Shown here: positions 47,381 through 55,512 of the stretch, one piece after another
Layout: every line of letters starts with the position of its first letter
How positions within the stretch are numbered: position 1 is the stretch's first letter
Translations under genes and position numbers: made by a program
Notes under the pieces: model-generated
Database searches by the model: none
The model's input: only the letters and a program-made list of their open reading frames with translations
What the model was told of the DNA's origin: nothing
DNA from: Brevundimonas sp.
GTDB lineage: Bacteria; Pseudomonadota; Alphaproteobacteria; Caulobacterales; Caulobacteraceae
Length of the DNA: 64,000 bases
Direction: 5' to 3'
Assembly: GCF_030682035.1 (NCBI RefSeq)
Contig: NZ_JAUXQZ010000023.1
Location: 1-64,000, forward strand

Positions 47381-48253
47381 ATGGCCGAGACTGACCCCCT
47401 TCCCGTGGTCCGCAGCGTCGCGGCGCTGCGAGACACCGTAAGCGGTTGGCGGCGGCAAGGGTTCACCGTCGGCTTCGTGCCGACCATGGGCGCGCTGCAC
47501 GAAGGCCATCTGACGCTGGTGCGGGAAGCTGGCCAAAGGGCGGACCGGGTCATAGCGAGCGTCTTCGTCAATCCGACCCAGTTCGCCGCCCACGAAGATC
47601 TCGGAACCTATCCCCGACAGGAGGCGCGGGACGCCGAACTGCTGGCGGAGGCCGGCTGCAACCTGCTGTTCGCGCCGTCGGTTGAGGAAATGTATCCGGC
47701 GGGCGCGACGACCACGATCAACGTCGGCGGGCTGGCCGGGGGACTGGAAGGTGACTTCCGGCCGCAGATGTTCGGCGGCGTCGCCCTCGTGGTCGCCAAG
47801 CTGCTGAACCAGGTCCGGGCGGATGTGGCGGTGTTTGGCGAGAAGGATTGGCAGCAGTTGATGGTCGTGCGCCGGTTGGTCCGCGACCTCGACATTCCGA
47901 CCGAGATCATTGGGTCACCGACGATGCGGGACGGTCACGGCCTGGCCCTGTCCTCGCGCAACGCCTACCTGACAGCGGCGGAGCTTGAAATCGCCCGGCA
48001 GCTGAACGGCGTTCTGGCCGAGGCGGGAGCGGCGGCGGCATCCGGGGCTTCGCTGGATACTGTCGAGCGGGACGCCTGCGAGGCCCTGCTGCGGGCGGGC
48101 TTCAGCCACGTCGACTATGTCGCCGTCCGTCGGGCAGACGATCTGGCCGTCTTCCCGGCCGAAGTAGCCGAGGCGCCGGCGCGTATTTTGGCGGCGGCCT
48201 GGCTGGGGCGCACGCGGCTGATCGACAATATGGCGGTCGCCAAGCCGTCCTGA
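47381..48253 (+). CDS. panC: Pantothenate synthetase
   Basis: Condenses pantoate and beta-alanine with ATP. The 290 residues from the ATG at 47381 contain TVGFVPTMGALHEGHLTLV (HIGH-like motif), SVFVNPTQFAAHEDLGTYPR, FGEKDWQQLMVVRRLVRDL and GLALSSRNAYLT (KMSKS-like). The ATP loop normally written RPGHF is RPQMFGGVA here. From memory that form also occurs in Caulobacter relatives. Divergent from the SPOR gene over 75 bases; no sigma-54 box with correct spacing was found. Confidence 0.96.
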   Translation: MAETDPLPVVRSVAALRDTVSGWRRQGFTVGFVPTMGALHEGHLTLVREAGQRADRVIASVFVNPTQFAAHEDLGTYPRQEARDAELLAEAGCNLLFAPSVEEMYPAGATTTINVGGLAGGLEGDFRPQMFGGVALVVAKLLNQVRADVAVFGEKDWQQLMVVRRLVRDLDIPTEIIGSPTMRDGHGLALSSRNAYLTAAELEIARQLNGVLAEAGAAAASGASLDTVERDACEALLRAGFSHVDYVAVRRADDLAVFPAEVAEAPARILAAAWLGRTRLIDNMAVAKPS

Positions 48254-48265
48254 TGCAGCATCAGG
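48249..48265. terminator. Palindrome over the convergent panC and TPR stop codons
   Basis: CCTGATGCAGCATCAGG, 7-bp stem with a 3-base loop, contains both stops (TGA 48251-48253, TCA 48261-48263). It repeats the design seen at 3040-3055 between uvrA and the CPBP gene. A bidirectional terminator is inferred; no strong T-tract follows. Confidence 0.45.
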
Positions 48266-49958
48266 CCAGTTTCAGGTCCATGGCGCCGCCGATCCATTCG
48301 ATGCGTGACCGGCGCCGGGCCTCGGCGGCGGCGGCGACGTCGCCCAGGGCGGCCTCAGCCTCGGCCAGCACGAAATAGCTGTACGGATCGTTCGGCCAGT
48401 CCTCGATCAGCTCCAGAACCTTGGCCCGGGCGCCGGCGGCGTCGCCCTTGAGCAGCAGGGCGGCGGCGAGGCTGCGGCGGGTGGGATACCAGACGATCGG
48501 CGGATCGCCCCCCTCCTCGCCCTGACCCTGAATCGCCGCCGCGCGCGTGAAGGCGGCGATCGCCGCGTCTGCGTCGCCCGCGATCATCGCCGCGCGGCCT
48601 TCGAGGACGCGCTGGGACAGTTCGGTGAAATCACGCCGCTCGCCGGCCATCGGCCCCGAGGCGAAGGACGGATCTGTGCGGAGCGTTTTGATGGCTTCAG
48701 CTTCGGCGCGCACGCCCGCAGCGTCTCCCGCGCGCGCCGCCGCCTCGCCCCGCGCGTAACGCCAGCTGACGCGCAGCATCGGATGGGTGGCGGCCGGCTC
48801 CCGCAGACCCGCGACCTGTTCCGTCGAACCGAACCGGCCGTAGTTGGCATAGGCGTTGTTGGCGACCATCTGGCGCCACATGTTGTCAGCGGGAATGTCC
48901 GGATATGTGGCCAGGAACCATTCGGCGAGCTTCAGCCCCTCCTCGGCCCCGCCCGCCATCAGGGCGCCGCCCATGCCGAAATGGATGTTGTGACCGTGCA
49001 ACGGCATGCCGGGCACGCCGCCCGGCGGCCGCGCGAGGCTGTCGTATTGCCGGTCCAGCGCCACGGCGTTGACGTTGGACATCATGGCGTCCCGATAGCG
49101 GCCGACGCGATAGAAGGTGTGCGACGGCATGTGCACGAGATGGCTGGCCCCGGGGGCCAGCGACGCCAGCCGTTCGCCGTAGGGGATGGCCTTGTGCGGA
49201 TCGTCAGACCATTCCGTCAGGTGGATGTAGAGATGGATGGTCCCCGGATCGTCGGGCGCCGCCGCCAGCGCCTGTTCCAGAATTCCCATGGCGCGGGTGA
49301 TGCCGGGGTCCTTGGCCTTGCCGTCATCATCCCACCATTCATCGGCCTTCAGCATCCAGGCGTCGGCGGTGATGGCGGCGACGGTGATGTCCGACGGATT
49401 GCCGCGTGCGATCCGGTCCATGGCCAGTGCGAAGCGCCGATCGCGCGATCCCTTTAAGCCCGAATACCGCTGGACCAGGGCGTCGATCATCTGGCGCTGC
49501 ATCGGTGTGGCCCGGCGCGCCAGCCGGCGGGCCGCGCGCGCGGCCTTCAGGGCGGCGGACTGGCTGTCGTCGTCATTGCCGCCGCCGTTCAGATTGGGGC
49601 CCAGGGCCCAGGCCTCGCCCCAGGCGCACATGCCGCAGGTCGGGTCGAGCAGCCGCGCCTTGCGGAAGGCCCGCACCGATTCCTTGTGCTCGAACGCCCA
49701 GCGCAGCCGGACGCCGTGGTTGAACCAGGCCTGGGCTTCGGGGACAGCCGTATCGACAGTGAAGCCGCCGGTTCCGAAACCCTCGACCATGACCATGTCG
49801 GCGACGGGCGTACCCGTATTGGCCGAGACCGCGGGGCCGCAGACCTGGGGCCGTTCGATCCGGTCCAGAGCGGCGCGCTCGGCGGTCGCGTCGGCGACGG
49901 CCACGGGTCCGATCAGCGAAACGGTCAAGGCGACCCCGGCCATCAGAAAGGTGCGCAT
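48261..49958 (-). CDS. Exported TPR protein of unknown function
   Basis: 565 residues from the ATG at 49958. The signal peptide is LMAGVALTVSLIGPVAVADA. A conserved block WFNHGVRLRWAFEHKESVRA followed by a CGMCAWGEAWALGPNLN element is typical of a family of bacterial TPR proteins. HLYIHLTEWSDDPHKAI, LVHMPSHTFYRVGRY and LHGHNIHFG give several conserved His. The C-terminal half holds about four TPR-like helical pairs. Two palindromes (49980-50094) stand directly upstream of the start. Confidence 0.82.
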   Translation of the reverse strand: MRTFLMAGVALTVSLIGPVAVADATAERAALDRIERPQVCGPAVSANTGTPVADMVMVEGFGTGGFTVDTAVPEAQAWFNHGVRLRWAFEHKESVRAFRKARLLDPTCGMCAWGEAWALGPNLNGGGNDDDSQSAALKAARAARRLARRATPMQRQMIDALVQRYSGLKGSRDRRFALAMDRIARGNPSDITVAAITADAWMLKADEWWDDDGKAKDPGITRAMGILEQALAAAPDDPGTIHLYIHLTEWSDDPHKAIPYGERLASLAPGASHLVHMPSHTFYRVGRYRDAMMSNVNAVALDRQYDSLARPPGGVPGMPLHGHNIHFGMGGALMAGGAEEGLKLAEWFLATYPDIPADNMWRQMVANNAYANYGRFGSTEQVAGLREPAATHPMLRVSWRYARGEAAARAGDAAGVRAEAEAIKTLRTDPSFASGPMAGERRDFTELSQRVLEGRAAMIAGDADAAIAAFTRAAAIQGQGEEGGDPPIVWYPTRRSLAAALLLKGDAAGARAKVLELIEDWPNDPYSYFVLAEAEAALGDVAAAAEARRRSRIEWIGGAMDLKLA

Positions 49959-49979
49959 GGTCGGGGCCTCCCCTGCCCC

Positions 49980-50094
49980 GGAGCGAAATCGGTCTTGGTG
50001 GACGCAGTCCGCCAAGGCGCAGATTTCGCTCCAGTATGATGCTGGACCATTTTTTGGATTCAGGTCGAGTCGACCTGAAGCAAAAATGATCCAG
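49980..50094. repeat. Two adjacent compound palindromes upstream of the TPR gene
   Basis: Palindrome 1: GGAGCGAAATC (49980-49990) pairs perfectly with GATTTCGCTCC (50022-50032) and encloses CTTGGTGGAC-GCA-GTCCGCCAAG with one mismatch. Palindrome 2: CTGGACCATTTTT (50042-50054) pairs with AAAAATGATCCAG (50082-50094) with one mismatch, and encloses TTCAGGTCGA-G-TCGACCTGAA (50059-50079), perfect. They lie 22 bases upstream of the TPR ATG and 42 bases after the last I78 gene. They could be leader structures, a terminator or a binding site. Confidence 0.8.
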
Positions 50095-50135
50095 CCGCCA
50101 CCTTGTCGCGAAAGCCGACGTTCGCCAAGGCGGGA

Positions 50136-50408
50136 TCAGCCGCAGTCCACGCTCTCGATGATCCCGGTGGCCTCATTGAACCGCACGTTCAGACGGTCAG
50201 GCCGCAGATCCTTGGTGGTCGGACAGGTGGTGCAGACGATGCGGACATTGGCGCCCTGCGGAAAGGACACGGCGCCGACATGGCTGCCGATCAGCGATCG
50301 GGCGGCCCCAGCGCTGCACTGCTGCGGGACCGGCGTCTGGTCCGGCGCCGGATCGACCGGCGCGCAAGCAGCCAGCGCCAGACCGGAGAGCAAAGTGATC
50401 GCCTTCAT
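50136..50408 (-). CDS. I78-type protease-inhibitor lipoprotein, copy 1
   Basis: 90 residues. Start ATG 50408 overlaps the upstream copy as ATGA. Lipobox LAAC, then the I78 (peptidase inhibitor) pattern: CSAGAARSLIGSHVG, a Cys-x-x-Cys in VCTTCPTTKDLRPDRLNVRF, and ATGIIESVDCG closing the domain. Classical I78 members lack the CTTC insert and have a TMDY-like motif at this place (TKDL here). Outer or inner membrane anchoring is likely. Target protease unknown. Confidence 0.78.
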   Translation of the reverse strand: MKAITLLSGLALAACAPVDPAPDQTPVPQQCSAGAARSLIGSHVGAVSFPQGANVRIVCTTCPTTKDLRPDRLNVRFNEATGIIESVDCG

Positions 50409-50764
50409 CCGCATTTGACCTCGCGGATCACACCGGTGGTTTCGTCGAACAGGATGTTCAGCCGCGAGGGGCTGTAGTCCATCGTCACCGGACAGGTGGT
50501 GCAGGTCACGCGCCAAATCTCATTGGTCGGTCTGGGCGGCAGTTCAGAGCGGTTGCGGCCGATATAGCGCTGGAATTGGTCAGCCCTGCACTGCTCAGGT
50601 CCGTCCAGCGGAGGAGCTGCCCGGGGGGCGTTATCGCGGCTGACCGCAGGCGTCGTCGGATTGCGGCTCGGGGTCGTCCGCGGAGACGCGTTTTCCTCCA
50701 CAGGCGCAGGCGCGCAGGCGGTCATCAGGCCGGCGGCGGCGAAGGCGAGGATCAGGGTCTTCAT
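50405..50764 (-). CDS. I78-type protease-inhibitor lipoprotein, copy 2
   Basis: 119 residues from the ATG at 50764. Lipobox MTAC, a Pro-rich linker, then CRADQFQRYIGRNRSELPP, VTCTTCPVTMDYSPSRLNIL and FDETTGVIREVKCG. This copy keeps the family-standard TMDY and RLNI elements. Stop overlaps copy 1, so the two are translationally coupled. A gap of 24 bases separates it from copy 3. Confidence 0.82.
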   Translation of the reverse strand: MKTLILAFAAAGLMTACAPAPVEENASPRTTPSRNPTTPAVSRDNAPRAAPPLDGPEQCRADQFQRYIGRNRSELPPRPTNEIWRVTCTTCPVTMDYSPSRLNILFDETTGVIREVKCG

Positions 50765-50788
50765 CGGCGGGGTCTCCCTTCAATGGCT

Positions 50789-51142
50789 TCAGCCGCAGCG
50801 GACCTGTTCGACTATTTCGGTCTGTTCGTCGAAAAAGATGTTCAGACGGTGGGGTGAATATTCCTCGGTGATCGGACAGGTCGTGCAGGTGACGCGCCGG
50901 TTCACGACATCGACCGGAACGGGGATGTCCGTTTTCGGTTTCCCGACGAGCCATTGAAGCTCGCCCGCCCGGCACATATCGGCGGTGGGATTGGAGGGGC
51001 GCGAACCGGTCGGCTGATTGATCTGTGCTTCCTCGATCGCCCGCGGGGCAGAGGCATCCGATGCGGGCGTCGCACAGGCGGCCAAGGCCAGCACTACGAT
51101 CAGGCCGCCTTTTCCCAGCCCCCTTCTGGAGACTGTTTCCAA
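50789..51142 (-). CDS. I78-type protease-inhibitor lipoprotein, copy 3
   Basis: 117 residues from a TTG at 51142, chosen because it gives a basic N-terminus and a lipobox (KGGLIVVLALAACATP); a longer ATG start (51238) would run through holC. Domain: CRAGELQWLVGKPKTDIPVP, VTCTTCPITEEYSPHRLNIF, FDEQTEIVEQVRCG. The start overlaps the end of holC by 43 bases. First of the three copies in transcription order, directly downstream of holC and pepA. Confidence 0.75.
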   Translation of the reverse strand: METVSRRGLGKGGLIVVLALAACATPASDASAPRAIEEAQINQPTGSRPSNPTADMCRAGELQWLVGKPKTDIPVPVDVVNRRVTCTTCPITEEYSPHRLNIFFDEQTEIVEQVRCG

Positions 51143-51561
51143 TAGGCCAGCGCCGCGCCCTCGTCCTTGAGCGCCTTCCACCGGACCCGCGCACCCGTCA
51201 ACGCCGCCTCGTCCCGTCCGTCGAAGATGATGAAGCATCGTTCAAAGCCTTTCGTGTCGCCCAGTTCAGAGCCGTCCACAATGAACAGCGCCTGAGCCGC
51301 GTTCGGGTTCTCATGTGATTCTGTCAGCAGGATGGGCTGGCGAGCGGCACCCGGACCGGTCGCGCGACCATGCGCCAGGAAGCTGTCATCGCGATACGTC
51401 CACAGCCGCTCGTCGATATCGTCGAGCAAACGGGCGTCGGACGCGCGCACCAGCGCCCGCCACCCGCGCTCGCGCGTCTTCTCCATCAGGCCGGGCAGCA
51501 CCTGTTCCAGGGTCGACCGCTCGAGATGGTAGAACCAGATTTCCGGTTTGGCGTCAGACAC
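51100..51561 (-). CDS. holC: DNA polymerase III subunit chi
   Basis: 153 residues from a GTG at 51561 (VSDAKPEIWFYHLERSTLEQ). Family pattern: LPGLMEKTRERGWRALVRAS, LLDDIDERLWTYRDDSFLAH and QPILLTESHENPNAAQALFI. Chi links the clamp loader to single-strand-binding protein. pepA lies upstream on the same strand (22 bases), the usual partner of holC in alphaproteobacteria. Confidence 0.93.
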   Translation of the reverse strand: MSDAKPEIWFYHLERSTLEQVLPGLMEKTRERGWRALVRASDARLLDDIDERLWTYRDDSFLAHGRATGPGAARQPILLTESHENPNAAQALFIVDGSELGDTKGFERCFIIFDGRDEAALTGARVRWKALKDEGAALAYWKQSPEGGWEKAA

Positions 51562-51583
51562 CCGACCCTGCCTTCTCAGAGAC

Positions 51584-53059
51584 TTACGACTCGTAGTTAT
51601 CAGCCACCATCCGATCGAGCGTGCGCACGCCCCAGCCGACGGCGCCGTCAGGAACGGTCGGATTGCGACTGTCCTTGACCCAGGCGGTCGGGGCGATGTC
51701 GATGTGGGCCCAGGGCGTGCCGTTGGTGAAGCGCTGCAGGAACAGGGCGGCGGTGATCGAGCCGCCGGCGCGGCCGTTGCCGGTGTTCTTCACATCGGCG
51801 ATCGGGGTGTCGATGTGGCGTTCGTAGAAGGCCGGGATCGGCATCCGCCAGGCGTTCTCCCCGACCTTTGGACCGGCCGCGAGGAAGTTGTTCGCCAGTT
51901 CGTCAGAGTTCGAGAACACCCCGGCGTACTCAAGCCCGAGCGCCACGATCATGGCGCCCGTCAGGGTAGCCAGGTCGAGCATGAATTTCGGCTTGAACCG
52001 CTCCTGGGTGTACCAAAGGCAATCGGCCAGGACGAGGCGACCTTCGGCATCGGTGTTCAAAATTTCGACCGACTGGCCAGACAGCGACATGACCACATCG
52101 CCGGGACGCTGGGCCGCGCCGTCGGGCATGTTTTCGACAAGGCCTATGACGCCGATCACATTGACCTTGGCCTTGCGGCCGGCGAGCGCGTGCATCAGGC
52201 CGACCACGGCGGCCGAGCCGCCCATGTCCCACTTCATGTCTTCCATGCCGTCGGCGGGCTTGATCGAGATGCCGCCGGTGTCGAAGGTCACGCCCTTGCC
52301 GACGAACGCGATGGGCTGGTCCCCCTTCTTGCCGCCGTTCCACTTCATGATGACGACCTGGCTGTCGCGGACGCTGCCCTGACCGACGGCCAGAAGGGTG
52401 CGGAAGCCGAGCTTCTCGAGCTCCTTCTCGCCCAGAACCTCAACCTCGAGGCCCAGCTTCTCGAGGGCCTTCACCCGCTTCGCGTACTCTTCCGGGTAGA
52501 GGACGTTGGCCGGTTCGGCGACGAGGTCGCGCGCGAACTCGACCGCCGTGGCCACCGCGGAATAGGCCGCGTAGGCGGCGTCGGCAGCCTTAACATCGGC
52601 GGCAACCACGCGGATGGTCTCGATCGACGGCGTCTTCTCGGGCTTCAGCGTGGTGCGGTATTTGAGGAAACGGTAGGCGGCCAGACGGGCGGCGAAGGCG
52701 GCGCGCGCGGCCTGGTCGGCGGTCAGCGCCTGGGCGTCTATGGTCAGGGCCGCCGCGCCCGACAGCTTGACGGCGTGATAGGCGGCGCCGGCGGCGGCCT
52801 CCAGCGCCAGGTCGTCGAACTTGCCCGCGTCGCCCGCGCCGCTGAGCAGGATAATCCCGGCGTCGACCCCGGCCGGGGCGGCGACGACCAGGGTACTGTT
52901 GGAGCCACCGGTGAAACGACTGGCGCTCATCGCCTTCGTCAGGGCGCCGGAAGTCGCCGTGTCGAGTTGGGGACCCATGCCGTAGAGAACCCGGCCTTCG
53001 TGGACCAGAACGGCCAGAACCTCAGCAGCGCCCGCGGACGTGACGAACTCGATCTTCAT
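51584..53059 (-). CDS. pepA: Leucyl aminopeptidase (M17)
   Basis: Di-metal cytosolic aminopeptidase, 491 residues. Active-site signatures: VGKGVTFDTGGISIKPADGM (Lys, Asp), WDMGGSAAVVGLMHALAGRK (Asp) and NTDAEGRLVLADCLWY (Asp, Glu, Arg). AVGQGSVRDSQVVIMKWNGG is also typical. Divergent from lptF over 134 bases; holC follows. PepA proteins in other bacteria can also bind DNA, but nothing here shows that. Confidence 0.97.
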   Translation of the reverse strand: MKIEFVTSAGAAEVLAVLVHEGRVLYGMGPQLDTATSGALTKAMSASRFTGGSNSTLVVAAPAGVDAGIILLSGAGDAGKFDDLALEAAAGAAYHAVKLSGAAALTIDAQALTADQAARAAFAARLAAYRFLKYRTTLKPEKTPSIETIRVVAADVKAADAAYAAYSAVATAVEFARDLVAEPANVLYPEEYAKRVKALEKLGLEVEVLGEKELEKLGFRTLLAVGQGSVRDSQVVIMKWNGGKKGDQPIAFVGKGVTFDTGGISIKPADGMEDMKWDMGGSAAVVGLMHALAGRKAKVNVIGVIGLVENMPDGAAQRPGDVVMSLSGQSVEILNTDAEGRLVLADCLWYTQERFKPKFMLDLATLTGAMIVALGLEYAGVFSNSDELANNFLAAGPKVGENAWRMPIPAFYERHIDTPIADVKNTGNGRAGGSITAALFLQRFTNGTPWAHIDIAPTAWVKDSRNPTVPDGAVGWGVRTLDRMVADNYES

Positions 53060-53193
53060 TTACTACTCCCGCCGGGCGATACGCCCCGGCTCTGTGTCGA
53101 TGGTGCAAGCGCGCGCGGTTCCACCGACGCGTTCGTGTGTGTATTAGATGCTCTCCCTCCCCGCCGCCTGCAACCGGCGATTTTCTGCCGCAT

Positions 53194-54327
53194 ATGACCC
53201 TGATCCAAGGCTATCTTTTCCGGCAAATCGCCCGCCCTGTCGTGGGCGCGTGCGCCGCCTTGGCCGGAATCGGCATTCTGAGCCAGAGCCTCGACCAACT
53301 GGAAGTCATCGTCGAGCGCGGCCAGAGCGTCTGGGTCATGGTCAAGCTGACGCTGCTGGCCGTGCCGCAACTCCTCGCCGTAATCATTCCAATCGGTCTG
53401 TTCGTCGGCGCCCTGATCGCCTTGACGCGGCTGCAGCGCGAACAGGAGCTGACGGCGGTGTTCGCCTCGGGCGTCACGCGCTGGTCGGCGATTCGCCCGG
53501 CCGTGAGGGTTGCCGCTATCGCGGCCCTGCTGACGCTGATGGTCACCACCGTCGGCCAGCCCTGGGCGCAGCGGCAGGCGCGGGCCGAGGCCTTCGCTGT
53601 CCGCACCGACCTGGCGGCCCTGCTGGTCGAGGAGGGACAGTTCGTAGAGGGAGCAAACGGTTTGACCGTCTACGTCCAGCAGATCGAGCAGAACGGCCTG
53701 TTGAAGAACCTGTTCGTCTATCTGGAAGAAGGCGACAAGGTCACCACTTGGGACGCCGCCGAAGCCCGGTTCAGCCGGGTCGACGGGCAGCCCGTTCTGA
53801 CGCTGATCAACGGGTCGTGGCAGCGATACTCGTCGCGTGGGGTGCTGGAGTATCTGTCGTTCGGTCGCCAGGACGTCGCCCTCGGCCAGTATTCCGAGGT
53901 GACCGAGCGGGTGCGCTACAAGCCGTCGGACCTGTATCTGACGCAGCTGTTCAATCCGTCGCCGCAGGACCTCGAGCGGGTCGGGTCGGCGGGTGAGCTG
54001 AGGGCCGAGGGCCACTCGCGGCTGTCGGCGCCCCTCTATGCGCTGATGGCCATGGCTATGGCGCTGACAGCGATCATGGGTGGGCAGTTCAGCCGGACCG
54101 GCTACAGCCTGCGAATCGCCAAGGCCGCGGGCCTGTTCCTGATCGTCCGCATCGCCGGCTATGGCGTGATCTCGGCCAGCGCCTGGAATGGCTGGCTGAA
54201 CATGTTCCAGTATCTGCTGCCGATCGTGGCGACCGCCGTCGCCCTGAGGCTACTGTTCCGGGCGCTGAAACCCCGCCGACGTCCAGTCTGGCCCAGCTTT
54301 GAGCGGCTCAAGGCGCGCTTCGCATGA
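53194..54327 (+). CDS. lptF: LPS export ABC transporter permease LptF
   Basis: Inner-membrane subunit that, with LptG and LptB, extracts lipopolysaccharide and pushes it to LptD. The 377 residues start at the ATG 53194 (MTLIQGYLFRQIARPVVGAC). It has about six membrane helices, a periplasmic jellyroll with VEEGQFVEGANGLTVYVQQI, and conserved LTRLQREQELTAVFASGVTR. Overlaps lptG as ATGA. Confidence 0.95.
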   Translation: MTLIQGYLFRQIARPVVGACAALAGIGILSQSLDQLEVIVERGQSVWVMVKLTLLAVPQLLAVIIPIGLFVGALIALTRLQREQELTAVFASGVTRWSAIRPAVRVAAIAALLTLMVTTVGQPWAQRQARAEAFAVRTDLAALLVEEGQFVEGANGLTVYVQQIEQNGLLKNLFVYLEEGDKVTTWDAAEARFSRVDGQPVLTLINGSWQRYSSRGVLEYLSFGRQDVALGQYSEVTERVRYKPSDLYLTQLFNPSPQDLERVGSAGELRAEGHSRLSAPLYALMAMAMALTAIMGGQFSRTGYSLRIAKAAGLFLIVRIAGYGVISASAWNGWLNMFQYLLPIVATAVALRLLFRALKPRRRPVWPSFERLKARFA

Positions 54328-55454
54328 TCAGTCGCACCTCCTTGCCCGTGCCGTGGCTGAGGCTCGGCCGAATCGAACGCTATGTGCTGGTCCAGCAGGC
54401 GCGGTCGTTGGGGATTGCCCTCGGCGTCATCGCCGCCCTGATTATGCTGATCGACTTCGTGGAGGTGTCCCGGGGGGTCGGCTCCGACGTCGATCTGTCC
54501 GGCGTGCGCATTCTCGGCCTGATGCTGCTGAAGTCGCCGCAGGTGATCATCCAGCTGCTGCCGTTCGTCTTCCTGTTCGGAACCCTGGCGGCGTTTGTGG
54601 GCCTGAACCGCCGCAGTGAGCTGATCGCCATGCGGGCGGCGGGCGTCTCGGCCTGGCGGTTCGTGCTGCCGGCCGCGGGCGCGGCCCTGATGTTCGGCGT
54701 CGTCACCGTCGCCGCCCTGGGACCGATGGCGGCTTCGGCGGACGGCCTGTTCCAGCGCGAGCGCGCGCGCCTGTCGGGATCGGCGGCCGGAGCCGAGGCC
54801 AGCCCGACGGTGTGGATCCGCGAAGGCGACGACACGCGCCAGATGGTGGTCCGCGCCGAGCGGCAGGACCGCTCGAGCGCGCGGCTGCTCGACGTCACCT
54901 TCTTTATCTACACCAACAACGCCGACGGCATGCGGACCTTTTCGGAGAGGATCGATGCGGAATCGGCGTCCCTCTCGAACGGGAGCTGGAGGCTGGTCAA
55001 TGCGGTCGGGGCGGAGATCGGCCAGCGCGCGGTGCGCTACGCCACCCTGGATCTGCCCTCGAGCCTGGCGGATAAAGAGGCCTTCGAACGCTTCGCCCGA
55101 CCACAGTCGACATCCTTCTGGTCGTTGCCGGCCCAGATCGACCGTGTCGAGGCGGCGGGTTTTTCCTCGACCGCCTATCGGCTACGGCTGCAACAGCTGT
55201 TGGCCACGCCGCTGATGTTCGCCGCCATGTCCATCCTGGCCGCGGCCTTCTCGCTCCGACTGATGCGGCTGGGCGATCTGGCGAGAATGAGCGTCGCGGC
55301 GGTGGTGCTGGGGTTCGGATTCTTCTTCGTCAACCAGGCGGCGTCTGCCTTCGGTTCGGCGGAAGTGATTCCGCCGTGGCTGGCGGCCTGGCTGCCCCCA
55401 TTGCTGACAGCGCTCGCCGCCTTCACCTTGCTGTTCTATACCGAAGACGGCTAA
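54324..55454 (+). CDS. lptG: LPS export ABC transporter permease LptG
   Basis: 376 residues. Six-helix permease of the same type as LptF, with LGRIERYVLVQQARSLGIAL at the start, QVIIQLLPFVFLFGTLAAFV, LNRRSELIAMRAAGVSAWRF (the coupling loop) and a periplasmic beta-rich part ending before ATPLMFAAMSILAAAFSLRL. The start overlaps lptF. lptD follows after 58 bases, so this is the LPS export cluster. Confidence 0.95.
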   Translation: MISRTSLPVPWLRLGRIERYVLVQQARSLGIALGVIAALIMLIDFVEVSRGVGSDVDLSGVRILGLMLLKSPQVIIQLLPFVFLFGTLAAFVGLNRRSELIAMRAAGVSAWRFVLPAAGAALMFGVVTVAALGPMAASADGLFQRERARLSGSAAGAEASPTVWIREGDDTRQMVVRAERQDRSSARLLDVTFFIYTNNADGMRTFSERIDAESASLSNGSWRLVNAVGAEIGQRAVRYATLDLPSSLADKEAFERFARPQSTSFWSLPAQIDRVEAAGFSSTAYRLRLQQLLATPLMFAAMSILAAAFSLRLMRLGDLARMSVAAVVLGFGFFFVNQAASAFGSAEVIPPWLAAWLPPLLTALAAFTLLFYTEDG

Positions 55455-55512
55455 GCGATCCGGCCTGCCTCCCGGCTTGCCGGACCGTACGCCCTCCAGA
55501 GTGAATTCTTGC

